Origin: Domibacillus iocasae
GTDB taxonomy: Bacteria; Bacillota; Bacilli; Bacillales; Domibacillaceae
Length of the DNA: 64,000 nucleotides
NCBI RefSeq assembly: GCF_001750285.1
Contig: NZ_MAMP01000021.1
Location: forward strand, 186,001-250,000
Direction: 5' to 3'
A model generated the notes under the pieces. It was not told the origin of the DNA. It did not search any database and worked only from the letters and a program-made list of their open reading frames with translations. The position numbers and the translations under genes were made by a program. Position 1 is the stretch's first letter, and every line of letters begins with the position of its first letter. Below are positions 55,246 to 64,000 of this stretch, piece by piece.

Positions 55246-56233
55246 TATAAAAGAAGCGGCGGGTCTTATCAGAAAAGGTGAAGTGGTTGCTTTTCCGACA
55301 GAAACGGTTTATGGGCTGGGTGGCCAAGTGAAATTGGACAGTGCTGCGGAAAAAATTTTTCAAGCAAAAGGCCGTCCATCCGATAATCCACTTATTGTCC
55401 ACATTGCGGACCGGGCAGAGGTGGACGAATTAGCACATTCGATTCCCCCATACGCTTATCTGTTGATGAATGCATTTTGGCCTGGACCGCTGACAGTTGT
55501 TGTGCCGAAAAAAGAAGGTGTATTATCCGAACGTGTGACGGCTGGGCTTCCGACGGTGGCAATTCGCATGCCGAACCATCCTGTAGCGCTTGCGCTAATT
55601 AAAGAATCCGGTGTTCCGGTCGCGGCGCCCAGTGCAAATCGATCAGGCAAGCCAAGTCCGACCGCTGCAAAGCACGTGCTTGATGATTTGAATGGACGTA
55701 TTGCCGGTATAGTGGATGCCGGTGAAACAGGAGTCGGTCTTGAATCGACTGTTGTCGACTGCACAGGGGATTATCCTATTGTTCTGCGCCCGGGTGGAGT
55801 TACCCAGGCGGACATTGAATCTGTAGCGGGAAAAACGGATACAGATACGACGCTGAAACAAAAAGAAGAAACACCGAAAGCGCCGGGCATGAAATATGCG
55901 CATTATGCGCCCGAAGCGCCTCTCTTTATTATGGAGGGGCTGCCGGCTGTTATTCAGCAAAAAGTAGATGAATGGCGTGTGGAAGGAAAAAAAGTCGGTG
56001 TGCTTGCGACTGAAGAAAGTACTGGACTTTATAAAGCAGATGTGGTGATTCCATGCGGCCGTCGAAGCGATTTGACTTCTGTAGCGAAAGAATTATATGG
56101 AACGCTGCGGTCATTTAATGAACAGCCAGTTGATGTAATTATTGCGGAAGCTTTTCCAGCAGAAGGAGTCGGCGCTGCGATTATGAACCGGCTGGAAAAA
56201 GCAGCGGGGGATAAATGGATTAAAGCGAAGTAA
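55187..56233 (+). CDS. ywlC: Threonylcarbamoyl-AMP synthase (Sua5/YwlC type)
   Basis: Makes threonylcarbamoyl-AMP for t6A37 modification of ANN-decoding tRNAs. The 348-residue protein has a YrdC domain (KKGEVVAFPTETVYGLG-type RKGEVVAFPTETVYGLGGQV; KGRPSDNPLIVHI; APSANRSGKPSPT) and the C-terminal Sua5 domain (YAHYAPEAPL, GVLATEES). The ATG at 55187 lies after AAAGGTG; a GTG at 55178 is within that site. Two perfect DnaA boxes lie inside its first 20 codons. A terminator follows. Confidence 0.94.
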   Translation: METKHWVVDKCGINLQNYPHIKEAAGLIRKGEVVAFPTETVYGLGGQVKLDSAAEKIFQAKGRPSDNPLIVHIADRAEVDELAHSIPPYAYLLMNAFWPGPLTVVVPKKEGVLSERVTAGLPTVAIRMPNHPVALALIKESGVPVAAPSANRSGKPSPTAAKHVLDDLNGRIAGIVDAGETGVGLESTVVDCTGDYPIVLRPGGVTQADIESVAGKTDTDTTLKQKEETPKAPGMKYAHYAPEAPLFIMEGLPAVIQQKVDEWRVEGKKVGVLATEESTGLYKADVVIPCGRRSDLTSVAKELYGTLRSFNEQPVDVIIAEAFPAEGVGAAIMNRLEKAAGDKWIKAK

Positions 56234-56266
56234 GCAGGCTGTACAAGCAGCCTGCTTATTTTTTCT
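56232..56266 (+). terminator. Rho-independent terminator of ywlC
   Basis: Stem AAGCAGGCTG / CAGCCTGCTT with loop TACAAG, followed by ATTTTTTC. Confidence 0.88.
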
Positions 56267-56365
56267 CTGTCTATATTAAGTTGACCTTTATACTTCAAAA
56301 AAATACATGGCCGAGTTGTTATTCTGTTTCTAGTGTGTGTATAGAAAAAAACGGCAGGCATATAA

Positions 56366-56893
56366 ATGAGCATGGATATTTTTATTTTATCATTGGCGTT
56401 GTCGGCAGACGCATTTGGGGCAGCACTGGCTGTTGGAATGAGGAGAATGGGACTTTTGGACAAGCTGATGTTAAGTTCATCGGTCGGCATTATGCATATT
56501 ATATTGCCGTTGATCAGCATGACAGCGGGCAGTGAACTGTACGAAAGATTTGGCGATATTCTCTTTTCGGCGGGAGGTATTATACTCGCGCTTACCGGTC
56601 TGCAAATGGTCTTGTCTTTTTTCAGAAAAGAAGAAAGGCAAAAGCCGACGGGGCTTGGCATGTTGCTTTTTGCTTTTGGGGTAAGCATGGATAGCTTTTC
56701 AACAGGGCTGTCACTCGGTGTGCTTGGGATGGACAAGTCAACAGCGGTGATAAGCTTTGGTGCATGTGCCGCTTGCCTGACAATGGCCGGTCTTATCTTC
56801 AGCAGCCGGATGAGTACAGCGGCGGGGAAAGCGGGTGAGGTAGCGGGAGGGGTGCTTCTTTTAATAATTGGTTTAAAATGGATATTTATTTAA
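56366..56893 (+). CDS. mntP: Manganese efflux pump MntP (YwlD-like)
   Basis: A 175-residue protein with six membrane helices. LALSADAFGAALAVGMR and FAFGVSMDSFSTGLSLGVLG are the two pseudo-symmetric segments with the Asp residues (SADAF and SMDSF) proposed to bind Mn2+. This pattern defines the MntP/DUF204 family; location after ywlC matches B. subtilis ywlD. GGCAGG precedes the ATG. No yybP-ykoY manganese riboswitch is seen in the 130-base leader. A terminator follows. Confidence 0.9.
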   Translation: MSMDIFILSLALSADAFGAALAVGMRRMGLLDKLMLSSSVGIMHIILPLISMTAGSELYERFGDILFSAGGIILALTGLQMVLSFFRKEERQKPTGLGMLLFAFGVSMDSFSTGLSLGVLGMDKSTAVISFGACAACLTMAGLIFSSRMSTAAGKAGEVAGGVLLLIIGLKWIFI

Positions 56894-56896
56894 TAG

Positions 56897-56930
56897 AGTC
56901 CTTTTCTTTATGAAAAGGACTATTTTCATG
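56897..56930 (+). terminator. Rho-independent terminator of mntP
   Basis: Stem AGTCCTTTTC / GAAAAGGACT followed by ATTTTC. Confidence 0.8.
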
Positions 56931-56977
56931 TAAAACGTTCCTTTATAATGAAGAAAACGGATGAAAAGGTGGTTTTT

Positions 56978-57400
56978 ATGAATATTTTGTTTGTGTGTAC
57001 AGGCAATACGTGCCGAAGTCCGATGGCAGAAGCAATTTTGCGTCAAAAAAAACCGGATTGGAAAGTAAAATCGGCAGGTTTATATGCAAATCCCGGTGAG
57101 CCGGCTTCAAAAGGAACAGCCACAGTCTTAACTGAAAAAGGCATTTTGCATCACCACACCTCTTCTCAAGTAACGGAAGAATTACTTGACTGGGCAGATG
57201 CGGTTTTAACGATGACAGCGTCACACAAACAATTGATTGATATTCACTTTCCTCATTTTCAGGATAAAGTAATGATGCTAAAAGATGCAGGCGGTGACGT
57301 GGCAGACCCGTTTGGCGGTCCCGATTCCAAATACAGAAAGACATTTGAAGAATTAGACTATTACATAAGCAGATGGCTTGAAAAGGCGACGCGGAAATGA
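56978..57400 (+). CDS. ywlE: Protein-arginine-phosphatase YwlE
   Basis: YwlE removes phosphate from arginine residues phosphorylated by McsB, counteracting ClpCP targeting. The 140-residue low-molecular-weight PTPase-fold protein begins MNILFVCTGNTCRSPM, with catalytic Cys7, Arg13 and the Thr11 that marks arginine rather than tyrosine specificity; Asp110 in DPFGG is the general acid. ATG 56978 follows AAAGGTGG. The stop overlaps the start of the broken chemoreceptor gene (ATGA). Confidence 0.92.
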   Translation: MNILFVCTGNTCRSPMAEAILRQKKPDWKVKSAGLYANPGEPASKGTATVLTEKGILHHHTSSQVTEELLDWADAVLTMTASHKQLIDIHFPHFQDKVMMLKDAGGDVADPFGGPDSKYRKTFEELDYYISRWLEKATRK

Positions 57401-58288
57401 GTGAGAAAAAAACATATGCATTTGGCATTCGGAAAAAACTTGTCGTATTCGTTACATTGCTTGCAATTGTAACATATACCTTTAGTGCGTTATTTATGTA
57501 TTATTTATATCCGGCTTATTTTTCGCATATAAACGAAATGGTGTTTACCATTGCCACACTGTCACTCGGAATATTTTGGTCGGGAGCGCTTGCCTATTTC
57601 GCTGCTTCGTATTTTGTAAATCCGATTGTCCGGCTTGAATCAGCGGCTCGTTCGGCAGCTGCGGGACGGATTGAACAAGAAGTGGAACTGCCAAAAAGCG
57701 ATGATGAAATCCGTGCGCTTGGCGTCGCATTTAATGAAATGCTGGCCAATTTACGAACGATGGTACAAAGCATTGAAAGCAATTTTTCGGTCACAAATGA
57801 AAGTGTCAGATATATCGCGGAGATAAGTGGTCAAGCGGCAAAGCAGGCGGACGGCATGGCGCTTACAGCAGAAGAAATCTCTGGCGGTGCAGAAAGCTCG
57901 GCTCATGCGTGCAGGCAACAGCAGAGGCGATGGAGGATGTAGCAGGTATTGCTGGAACGGTACAGAAGAAAGCAACAGAGTCGGCGGAGAAAGCGGAAGG
58001 GATGATACAGGAACTGGCAGATGAAAGTGCGACAGCGGTGAAAGGCATTTTCGACCTTGTCAAGAAATTTCGCGTCTCGTTGACGAGCAGATGGGGAAAA
58101 TCGAACAAACAACACGCCAATCGCAGGAAGTGGCGGCGATCGCCGAAGAAACATCTGCCGGTGCCAACGAAGTCAAATATGCGGCGCGTACACAATCGGA
58201 TATTATTCATGAAATCGGCGACATTAGCCAAAAACTGCAGAATCAGGCGGCTGCATTAAAGTCGGTCATTGCTCGTTTCAAATTGTAG
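57397..58288 (+). pseudogene. Methyl-accepting chemotaxis protein with two frameshifts
   Basis: Three successive frames give a short chemoreceptor of about 297 residues: two membrane segments (residues about 15-40 and 48-67) with almost no extracytoplasmic loop, a HAMP domain (VNPIVRLESAARSAAAGRI), and a signalling domain (MQSQ-like KIEQTTRQSQEVAAIAEETS, GANEV). The first break is near 57907-57910 (GCGTG, one base missing), the second near 58062-58065 (CAAGAAATT, where CAAGGAAATT restores DLVKEISRLVDEQ). The start overlaps ywlE. It is an insertion relative to the B. subtilis ywlE-rpiB order. Either a decayed gene or local sequence errors. Confidence 0.82.
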
Positions 58289-58345
58289 TTTTCGTGTAAA
58301 ATATGAGAAAATAAGAACAGAAAAGCTTGAAAGGAGCACTTTAAC

Positions 58346-58795
58346 ATGAAAGTGGCAATAGCATCAGACCACGGCGGCCTGAATATCCGTGAAGAGATCA
58401 AATCTTTAATGGAAGAAATAGGCATTGAATATGAAGATTTTGGCTGTGAATGCCAAACGTCCGTGGATTATCCGGATTATGCCCTTCCAGTAGCCCAAAA
58501 AGTGGCGGCAGGTGAATTTGACCGCGGTATTTTAATTTGCGGCACAGGAATTGGCATGTCCATTGCGGCCAACAAAGTGAAAGGCATTCGCTGCGCACTT
58601 GTCCATGATGTATACAGCGCCAAGCTGACGCGCCAGCATAATGATACGAATATCATCTCTATGGGTGAGCGAGTTATTGGAGCAGGGCTTGCACGTGAAA
58701 TTGTCCAAACATGGCTGACAACAGACTTTGAAGCAGGGCGTCACGCGACGCGTATTGGCAAAATTGCGGAATATGAAGAAAAGAGTGAGCAATGA
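58346..58795 (+). CDS. rpiB: Ribose-5-phosphate isomerase B
   Basis: RpiB interconverts ribose-5- and ribulose-5-phosphate. The 149-residue protein shows [18 protein letters not shown] (substrate Asp-His), [27 protein letters not shown] with the catalytic Cys, and [17 protein letters not shown]. Spacing and [12 protein letters not shown] mark the RpiB/LacAB family. GAAAGGAGC precedes the ATG. It overlaps ywlG by four bases (ATGA). It is B. subtilis ywlF by position. Confidence 0.94.
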   Translation: MKVAIASDHGGLNIREEIKSLMEEIGIEYEDFGCECQTSVDYPDYALPVAQKVAAGEFDRGILICGTGIGMSIAANKVKGIRCALVHDVYSAKLTRQHNDTNIISMGERVIGAGLAREIVQTWLTTDFEAGRHATRIGKIAEYEEKSEQ

Positions 58796-59373
58796 TGGAT
58801 GAGCTTGTTGCGTACAAAGAGGAACTGGAGACACTGCTTTTAGAACTGCAGGAGCAGGCACAGTTTAAAAAAGGACAGTTGTTTGTTGTGGGCTGTTCGA
58901 CTTCTGAAGTTGCCGGCGGCCGGATCGGTACAGCCGGTACGGATGAAACAGCAGCTGCTCTTTACGAAGTACTCCGTTCATTTGCAGAAAAAACAGGCGT
59001 GCATCTTGCTTTTCAATGCTGCGAGCATTTAAACCGGGCGGTCGTGCTTGAGCGCCAAACGGCTGAGAAATTGGGTTATGATGAAGTGGCGGCTGTGCCC
59101 GTACGGACAGCAGGCGGTGCTATGGCAGCATATGCATTCAGGCAAAAAGATTGTGTGCTCGTTGAATTTGTCAAAGCAGACGGCGGCATTGACATTGGCG
59201 ACACGTTTATTGGCATGCATTTAAAGCATGTGGCTGTGCCGGTACGTACGTCCGGCAGTTCAGTCGGAGCCGCGCATGTGACGATGGCAAGAACCCGTCC
59301 AAAATTAATCGGCGGTCCGCGTGCTGTTTACGAAAAAACGAATGTAAGCGATTTGAATGGACCTGAATGTTAA
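58792..59373 (+). CDS. ywlG: YwlG family protein (UPF0340)
   Basis: A 193-residue protein of the UPF0340/TIGR01440 family of unknown function. Recognisable segments are [34 protein letters not shown] with a Cys pair, and [20 protein letters not shown]. The conserved Cys and His residues suggest an enzyme, but no reaction has been established to my knowledge. Either of two ATGs at 58792/58795 can be the start; the ribosome binding site is inside rpiB. The rpiB-ywlG-glyA order is that of B. subtilis. Confidence 0.88.
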   Translation: MMDELVAYKEELETLLLELQEQAQFKKGQLFVVGCSTSEVAGGRIGTAGTDETAAALYEVLRSFAEKTGVHLAFQCCEHLNRAVVLERQTAEKLGYDEVAAVPVRTAGGAMAAYAFRQKDCVLVEFVKADGGIDIGDTFIGMHLKHVAVPVRTSGSSVGAAHVTMARTRPKLIGGPRAVYEKTNVSDLNGPEC

Positions 59374-59445
59374 GAAATTGCTATCTTTTTTGTGGGAGAC
59401 AGCCCCTTTTTTAATGAAAAATACGTAAAAAAGCATAAAATGCAG

Positions 59446-59473
59446 TTGAAAGATTCGGAAAACATGTTATTAT
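59446..59473 (+). promoter_or_regulatory. Sigma-A promoter of glyA
   Basis: TTGAAA (59446-59451) and TATTAT (59468-59473) with a 16-base spacer. The 164-base gap upstream of glyA holds nothing else recognised apart from a weak PurR-box-like ATTCGGAAAA in the spacer. Confidence 0.55.
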
Positions 59474-59537
59474 GAAAGAGGATTTTTTAACAACTATTCG
59501 TACACATTATTTTTATAGATTGGGAAGGGGAACAACG

Positions 59538-60779
59538 ATGAGTAAAATTCAAGCGCAAGACCCGGCTGTATTTGCAGCAATTGAAGATGAACTAAAGCGC
59601 CAGCAAACGAAAATTGAGCTGATTGCGTCAGAAAACTTCGTATCGGAAGCGGTAATGGAAGCACAAGGTTCGGTTTTAACGAATAAATATGCGGAAGGCT
59701 ATCCGGGCAAACGCTACTATGGCGGCTGCGAGCATGTTGACGTTGTGGAAGATTTAGCGCGTGATCGTGCAAAAAAACTTTTCGGTGCAGAATATGTAAA
59801 TGTTCAACCGCATTCAGGCGCACAGGCAAACATGGGTGTTTACTTTGCTGTTTTAGAAACAGGCGACACGGTTCTTGGCATGAATTTATCTCACGGCGGC
59901 CACTTAACACACGGAAGCCCGGTTAACTTCAGCGGTGTTCAATATAATTTCGTTGAGTATGGGGTCACAAAAGACGAGCAGGTAATCGATTATGAAGATG
60001 TTCGTCAAAAAGCGCTTGAGCACAAGCCGAAATTAATCGTTGCAGGTGCAAGTGCATACCCGCGTGCGATCGACTTCGCAAAGTTCCGTGAAATTGCGGA
60101 TGAAGTCGGCGCTTACTTGATGGTGGATATGGCGCACATTGCTGGTTTAGTTGCTGCAGGCCTTCATCAAAGCCCAGTTCCATACGCGCACTTTGTAACA
60201 ACAACAACGCATAAAACGCTTCGCGGTCCACGCGGCGGTATGATTTTGTCAACTGAAGAGTTTGGCAAAAAATTCGATAAATCCATTTTCCCTGGTATTC
60301 AGGGCGGTCCGCTTATGCACGTTATTGCTGCAAAAGCGATTGCATTGGGCGAAGCGCTTCAGGATGATTTTAAAGTATACGCGCAAAACGTAATTGATAA
60401 TGCAAGCCATTTGGCTGAAGGTTTGAAAAACGAGGGCATCGACATTGTGTCAGGCGGAACAGATAATCACCTTCTATTGATTGATCTTCGTTCACTTGGA
60501 CTGACAGGTAAAGTAGCGGAAGCGGTACTTGACGAAGTTGGCATCACAGTGAACAAAAATACAATTCCTTACGATCCAGAAAGCCCGTTTGTTACAAGCG
60601 GTATCCGTATTGGTACAGCAGCGGTAACATCACGCGGATTTGATCTTGCGGCAATGGACGAAGTTGCAGCGATCATTGCGAAAACATTGAAAAACCATGA
60701 AGATGAAGCTGTATTAAAAGAAGCAGCAGAACGTGTTGCTTCATTAACATCAAAATACGCTCTTTATCAAGAAGCGTAA
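59538..60779 (+). CDS. glyA: Serine hydroxymethyltransferase
   Basis: GlyA interconverts serine and glycine, charging tetrahydrofolate with a one-carbon unit. The 413-residue PLP enzyme has [39 protein letters not shown] and [15 protein letters not shown] with the Schiff-base Lys. The ATG at 59538 follows GGGAAGGGG; the longer frame includes the promoter. Together with purU in this window it affects one-carbon balance. A strong terminator follows. Confidence 0.96.
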   Translation: MSKIQAQDPAVFAAIEDELKRQQTKIELIASENFVSEAVMEAQGSVLTNKYAEGYPGKRYYGGCEHVDVVEDLARDRAKKLFGAEYVNVQPHSGAQANMGVYFAVLETGDTVLGMNLSHGGHLTHGSPVNFSGVQYNFVEYGVTKDEQVIDYEDVRQKALEHKPKLIVAGASAYPRAIDFAKFREIADEVGAYLMVDMAHIAGLVAAGLHQSPVPYAHFVTTTTHKTLRGPRGGMILSTEEFGKKFDKSIFPGIQGGPLMHVIAAKAIALGEALQDDFKVYAQNVIDNASHLAEGLKNEGIDIVSGGTDNHLLLIDLRSLGLTGKVAEAVLDEVGITVNKNTIPYDPESPFVTSGIRIGTAAVTSRGFDLAAMDEVAAIIAKTLKNHEDEAVLKEAAERVASLTSKYALYQEA

Positions 60780-60788
60780 ACATGGAAG

Positions 60789-60820
60789 GAGCTGTCTCGA
60801 ATAGAGACAGCTCTTTTTTT
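60789..60820 (+). terminator. Rho-independent terminator of glyA
   Basis: Stem GAGCTGTCTC / GAGACAGCTC with loop GAATA, followed by seven T. Confidence 0.88.
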
Positions 60821-60917
60821 ACAAAGTAATAAATGTCCGATTTTTCAGTCGGTTGCCCGTCCTTTGCTTTTCAAGTAAAATAGGATTGACTTTGCATGGC
60901 CTTTTAAAGTAAATCTT

Positions 60918-61068
60918 TCGTTAGTGGGGATTTTCTTCATCTCCGCTAACGGTTAGATGAACCAATCGGGCTTTTACGGGCAGTTGGATCTTCTGCTAGA
61001 GCCTCTTTGTTTTATTCAAAATCTTGAGGTGGGAGTGGGAGTTTTACTGCCTGTTAATGCGGGATAAA
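60918..61068. repeat. Structured, possibly mobile, palindromic element upstream of upp
   Basis: Two features fold within the ~300-base glyA-upp gap. CGTTAGTGGGGA and TCTCCGCTAACG (about 60918-60950) form a 12-base stem with wobbles. ATCGGGCTTTTACGGGCAGT (about 60966-60985) and the complement of ACTGCCTGTTAATGCGGGAT (about 61047-61066) match at 15 of 20 positions, making a long imperfect hairpin. The sequence resembles elements I recall next to transposons or as dispersed repeats in Bacillaceae. 60821-60917 shows nothing I recognise. Confidence 0.5.
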
Positions 61069-61083
61069 TAAGGAGTGAAAACG

Positions 61084-61713
61084 ATGGGAAAAGTTTATGT
61101 ATTTGATCATCCGCTTATTCAGCATAAGCTGACAATGATCCGTGATAAAAACACCGGGACAAAAGATTTCCGTGAGTTAACAGATGAAGTGGCAACATTA
61201 ATGGCTTTTGAAATTACACGTGACCTGCCGCTTGAGGAGGTAACGGTCCAGACACCGGTTTGTGATGCAAAAGCGAAAGTGCTTGCGGGCAAAAAGTTAG
61301 GCATTGTGCCAATCTTGCGCGCGGGCATTGGCATGGTGGACGGTGTATTAAAGCTGATTCCTGCGGCGAAAGTAGGCCACGTTGGCTTATACCGTGATCC
61401 AGAAACACTTCAGCCGGTTGAATATTATGTGAAGTTGCCGACGGATGTGGAAGATCGCGATTTCATCGTTGTGGATCCGATGCTCGCAACGGGCGGTTCT
61501 GCTATTGAAGCAATCAATTCCCTAAAAAAACGCGGGGCGAAAAATATTAAATTTATGTGTCTGATCGCAGCTCCTGAGGGCGTGGGCTTATTAAAAGAAG
61601 CGCATCCGGATGTGGATATTTATATTGCATCTTTAGATGAAAAGCTAAATGAAAAAGGCTACATCGTCCCGGGTCTTGGTGATGCCGGCGACCGGTTATT
61701 CGGAACAAAATAA
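61084..61713 (+). CDS. upp: Uracil phosphoribosyltransferase
   Basis: Upp salvages uracil to UMP with PRPP. The 209-residue protein has the PRPP-binding loop in [33 protein letters not shown], and the uracil-contacting C-terminus [20 protein letters not shown] 61084 lies 8 bases after AAGGAG; a GTG at 61075 lies within that site. mnaA begins 19 bases downstream. Together with pyrG and tdk it is one of three pyrimidine-nucleotide genes in this region. Confidence 0.96.
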   Translation: MGKVYVFDHPLIQHKLTMIRDKNTGTKDFRELTDEVATLMAFEITRDLPLEEVTVQTPVCDAKAKVLAGKKLGIVPILRAGIGMVDGVLKLIPAAKVGHVGLYRDPETLQPVEYYVKLPTDVEDRDFIVVDPMLATGGSAIEAINSLKKRGAKNIKFMCLIAAPEGVGLLKEAHPDVDIYIASLDEKLNEKGYIVPGLGDAGDRLFGTK

Positions 61714-61732
61714 AGAAAAGCAGGTGGAGAGA

Positions 61733-62881
61733 ATGGATCGCCCGATTAAAGTAATGACGATTTTCGGCACGCGGCCGGAAGCGATTAAAATGGCACCGCT
61801 CGTTTTAGAATTAAAAAAACGTCCGGAAGAATTTGAAGCCATCGTAACCGTAACAGCACAGCACCGCCAAATGCTTGACCAGGTGCTCAACATTTTCAAT
61901 ATTACACCGGATTATGATTTGAATATTATGAAAGACCGCCAGACGTTGATCGATGTAACAACGCGTGGACTTGAAGGGCTCGACCAGATCATGAAAGACG
62001 TTAAGCCGGACATAGTGCTTGTTCATGGTGACACAACAACGACATTTGTTGCAGGCCTTGCTGCATTTTACAACCAGATTGCGGTTGGCCATGTGGAAGC
62101 GGGGCTTCGTACGTGGAATAAATACTCGCCGTTCCCGGAAGAAATGAACCGCCAGCTGACAGGTGTGATGGCGGATCTTCATTTCTCGCCGACAGAGCAG
62201 TCTGAACAAAATCTATTAGATGAAAACAAAAAGCCGGATTCGATTTTCGTAACAGGGAACACGGCCATCGATGCGCTGAAAACAACTGTTAAAGAAGAGT
62301 ACACACATGATGTGCTGAAAAAATTGGGCGACGACCGTCTCATATTGATGACCGCACACCGCCGTGAAAACCTTGGAGAACCGATGAAAAACATGTTCCG
62401 CGCGATCAAGCGTCTTGTGGAAGATCACAATGGCATTCAAGTTGTATATCCGGTCCATTTAAACCCGGCTGTCCGTGAAACGGCGGATGCCATCTTAGGG
62501 GATGACCCGCGTATTCATTTGATTGAACCGCTTGATGTCATTGACTTCCATAACTTTGCCGAGCGTGCCCATATTATTTTAACGGATTCCGGCGGCGTAC
62601 AGGAAGAAGCGCCGTCACTTGGTGTACCGGTTCTCGTTTTGCGTGATACGACAGAACGTCCTGAAGGAATTGATGCAGGGACGTTGAAACTGGCTGGTAC
62701 CGATGAAGAGACGATTTACTCGCTTGCTTCAGAGCTTCTGACGGATCAGGCCGCTTATGAAAAAATGGCGAAAGCATCGAATCCATACGGTGATGGAGAA
62801 GCGTCACGCCGCATTTGTGACGCAATTCGTTATTACTTTAAAGCAGCAGCGAACAAGCCGGAACGATTTGAAGTAAAATAA
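61733..62881 (+). CDS. mnaA: UDP-N-acetylglucosamine 2-epimerase (non-hydrolysing)
   Basis: MnaA converts UDP-GlcNAc to UDP-ManNAc for teichoic-acid linkage units. The 382-residue GT-B-fold protein has FGTRPEAIKMAPL, VHGDTTTTFVAGLAAFY, VEAGLRTWNKYSPFPEEMNR and LTDSGGVQEEAPSLGVPVLV, all active-site segments. ATG 61733 follows CAGGTGGAGAG; the longer frame overlaps upp. It is between upp and the atp operon as in B. subtilis (yvyH/mnaA). A long terminator follows. Confidence 0.94.
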   Translation: MDRPIKVMTIFGTRPEAIKMAPLVLELKKRPEEFEAIVTVTAQHRQMLDQVLNIFNITPDYDLNIMKDRQTLIDVTTRGLEGLDQIMKDVKPDIVLVHGDTTTTFVAGLAAFYNQIAVGHVEAGLRTWNKYSPFPEEMNRQLTGVMADLHFSPTEQSEQNLLDENKKPDSIFVTGNTAIDALKTTVKEEYTHDVLKKLGDDRLILMTAHRRENLGEPMKNMFRAIKRLVEDHNGIQVVYPVHLNPAVRETADAILGDDPRIHLIEPLDVIDFHNFAERAHIILTDSGGVQEEAPSLGVPVLVLRDTTERPEGIDAGTLKLAGTDEETIYSLASELLTDQAAYEKMAKASNPYGDGEASRRICDAIRYYFKAAANKPERFEVK

Positions 62882-62929
62882 AACAGAAGAAGGGCGTCTA
62901 AAATAGCGGACGACCTTCTTCTGTTTTGA
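62881..62929 (+). terminator. Rho-independent terminator of mnaA
   Basis: Long stem AAAACAGAAGAAGG / CCTTCTTCTGTTTT with inner pairing GCGTC/GGACG, starting at the stop codon. Confidence 0.85.
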
Positions 62930-63013
62930 AATGAACGTTCGGAAAAAATGGAAAAAGTATGAGCATTTTGTGAAATATCCGTGTGGGCTGCTGAGGTTTT
63001 CGTTCTCAACACA

Positions 63014-63042
63014 TTGACATTGAAAAAGGGCTATTGTATGCT
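63014..63042 (+). promoter_or_regulatory. Sigma-A promoter of the ATP synthase operon
   Basis: TTGACA (63014-63019) and TATGCT (63037-63042) with a 17-base spacer, about 95 bases before the first small gene of the operon. Confidence 0.75.
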
Positions 63043-63136
63043 AACAAAGGGTAAGGAGAATGGGTTTTTATACATAGTGTAACCGTTTTTTTGCCGCTGT
63101 TTTTTTATGTCGTCAAGCATGCAATTGAGGTGTGTG

Positions 63137-63361
63137 ATGAACCGGAATCAGGAAAACCGACCTTTTAGGGCTATGGCGCTTTATAGTGCCGTACTTGCTC
63201 AGCTCGCCGGCTCGATGATTGCCGGTATTTTTGCAGGTCTGGCGCTTGACAATCATTTTAATACAGTGCCTCTTTTTTTAATCATCGGACTGCTGGGAGG
63301 CCTTTCAGCAGGAATTTACGCCATGATGCGGACAATTCAACATTTCAATTCAGGAGACTAG
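63137..63361 (+). CDS. atpZ: AtpZ/AtpI-type small membrane protein of the ATP synthase operon
   Basis: A 74-residue protein with two membrane helices (MALYSAVLAQLAGSMIAGIFAGLAL and PLFLIIGLLGGLSAGIYAMM), pattern of the F0F1 putative subunit AtpZ (DUF/AtpI superfamily). AtpZ-AtpI complexes have been linked to Mg2+/Ca2+ transport or to c-ring assembly. ATG 63137 is preceded by TTGAGGTG. atpI follows after six bases. It is the first gene of the atp operon here. Confidence 0.82.
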   Translation: MNRNQENRPFRAMALYSAVLAQLAGSMIAGIFAGLALDNHFNTVPLFLIIGLLGGLSAGIYAMMRTIQHFNSGD

Positions 63362-63367
63362 CACTTT

Positions 63368-64000
<633 letters not shown>

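Noticed and set aside
56262-56365. Possible yybP-ykoY manganese riboswitch before mntP
   Set aside because: The leader is short and lacks the conserved helix-junction motifs; no support.
59452-59467. PurR box in the glyA promoter
   Set aside because: ATTCGGAAAA fits only half of one box with mismatches and no clear partner box was found.

Overview
This window is a stretch of core chromosome from an endospore-forming member of the Bacillaceae (Firmicutes). The evidence is the presence of spo0F, spoIIR, gerQ, a cwlJ relic, an rsfA-like gene, pbpG and bshB2, strong AGGAGG-type ribosome binding sites, frequent TTG/GTG starts, and gene order. From about 19.3 kb to the right end the order follows the 330-degree region of the Bacillus subtilis chromosome as I remember it: pdxK-ung-ywdI-ywdK-gerQ, hemQ-lipL-rsfA-ywfO, ywhC-ywhD-pbpG-speE-speB, ywiB-argS, fadF-acdA-rpoE-pyrG-ywjG-spo0F-fba-tal-murA2-glpX-rho-rpmE-tdk-prfA-prmC-spoIIR-ywlC-mntP-ywlE-rpiB-ywlG-glyA-upp-mnaA-atp. 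The genus cannot be fixed from the sequence alone. I see no phage, integrase, intact transposase, CRISPR array, rRNA or tRNA.

Layout. 0-19 kb is a less conserved mosaic: the start of an NADP-type glutamate dehydrogenase gene, a sodium-coupled transporter, purU, an AarF/UbiB-like kinase, a Na+/H+ antiporter, an acetyl-CoA hydrolase/CoA-transferase preceded by a LytTR regulator, a YbaK deacylase, a secreted alpha/beta hydrolase, a cluster of very small genes (11.8-12.4 kb), an AI-2E-type permease, a YjiH-like protein, a HAD phosphatase, ilvA, the bacillithiol gene bshB2 with yojF, and a nitroreductase. 19-34.7 kb holds cofactor (pdxK, hemQ, lipL), DNA repair (ung), spore (gerQ, cwlJ, rsfA-like, pbpG) and polyamine (speE, speB) genes and argS. 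34.8-40.7 kb is a fatty-acid oxidation operon (fadF, hbd, two acyl-CoA dehydrogenases, a TetR regulator) with a probable TetR operator in its promoter. 40.7-64 kb is the rpoE-to-atp segment covering nucleotide synthesis (pyrG, tdk, upp), central carbon (fba, tal, glpX, rpiB, glyA), wall precursors (murA2, mnaA), translation and termination factors (rho, rpmE, prfA, prmC), and the start of the ATP synthase operon.

Regulatory sites read directly from sequence include a sigma-H promoter overlapping a Spo0A box at spo0F, a pyrG promoter starting with GGGCTC followed by an attenuator hairpin, a sigma-B-type promoter for a stress protein, a parS-like site beside ung, and a cluster of DnaA boxes at the spoIIR/ywlC junction. 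Two genes, cwlJ and a methyl-accepting chemotaxis protein, each carry two closely spaced single-base deletions. Several intergenic regions carry repeat-like sequence.

I do not see a convincing new multi-gene system. The most unusual points are the paired frameshifts in cwlJ and the chemoreceptor gene, an acyl-CoA dehydrogenase lacking two family motifs, a thymidine kinase of streptococcal/enterobacterial type at the usual Bacillus tdk position, the absence of pta between hemQ and lipL, and the intergenic repeats. Start sites were set by ribosome binding sites and differ in places from the longest open frame.
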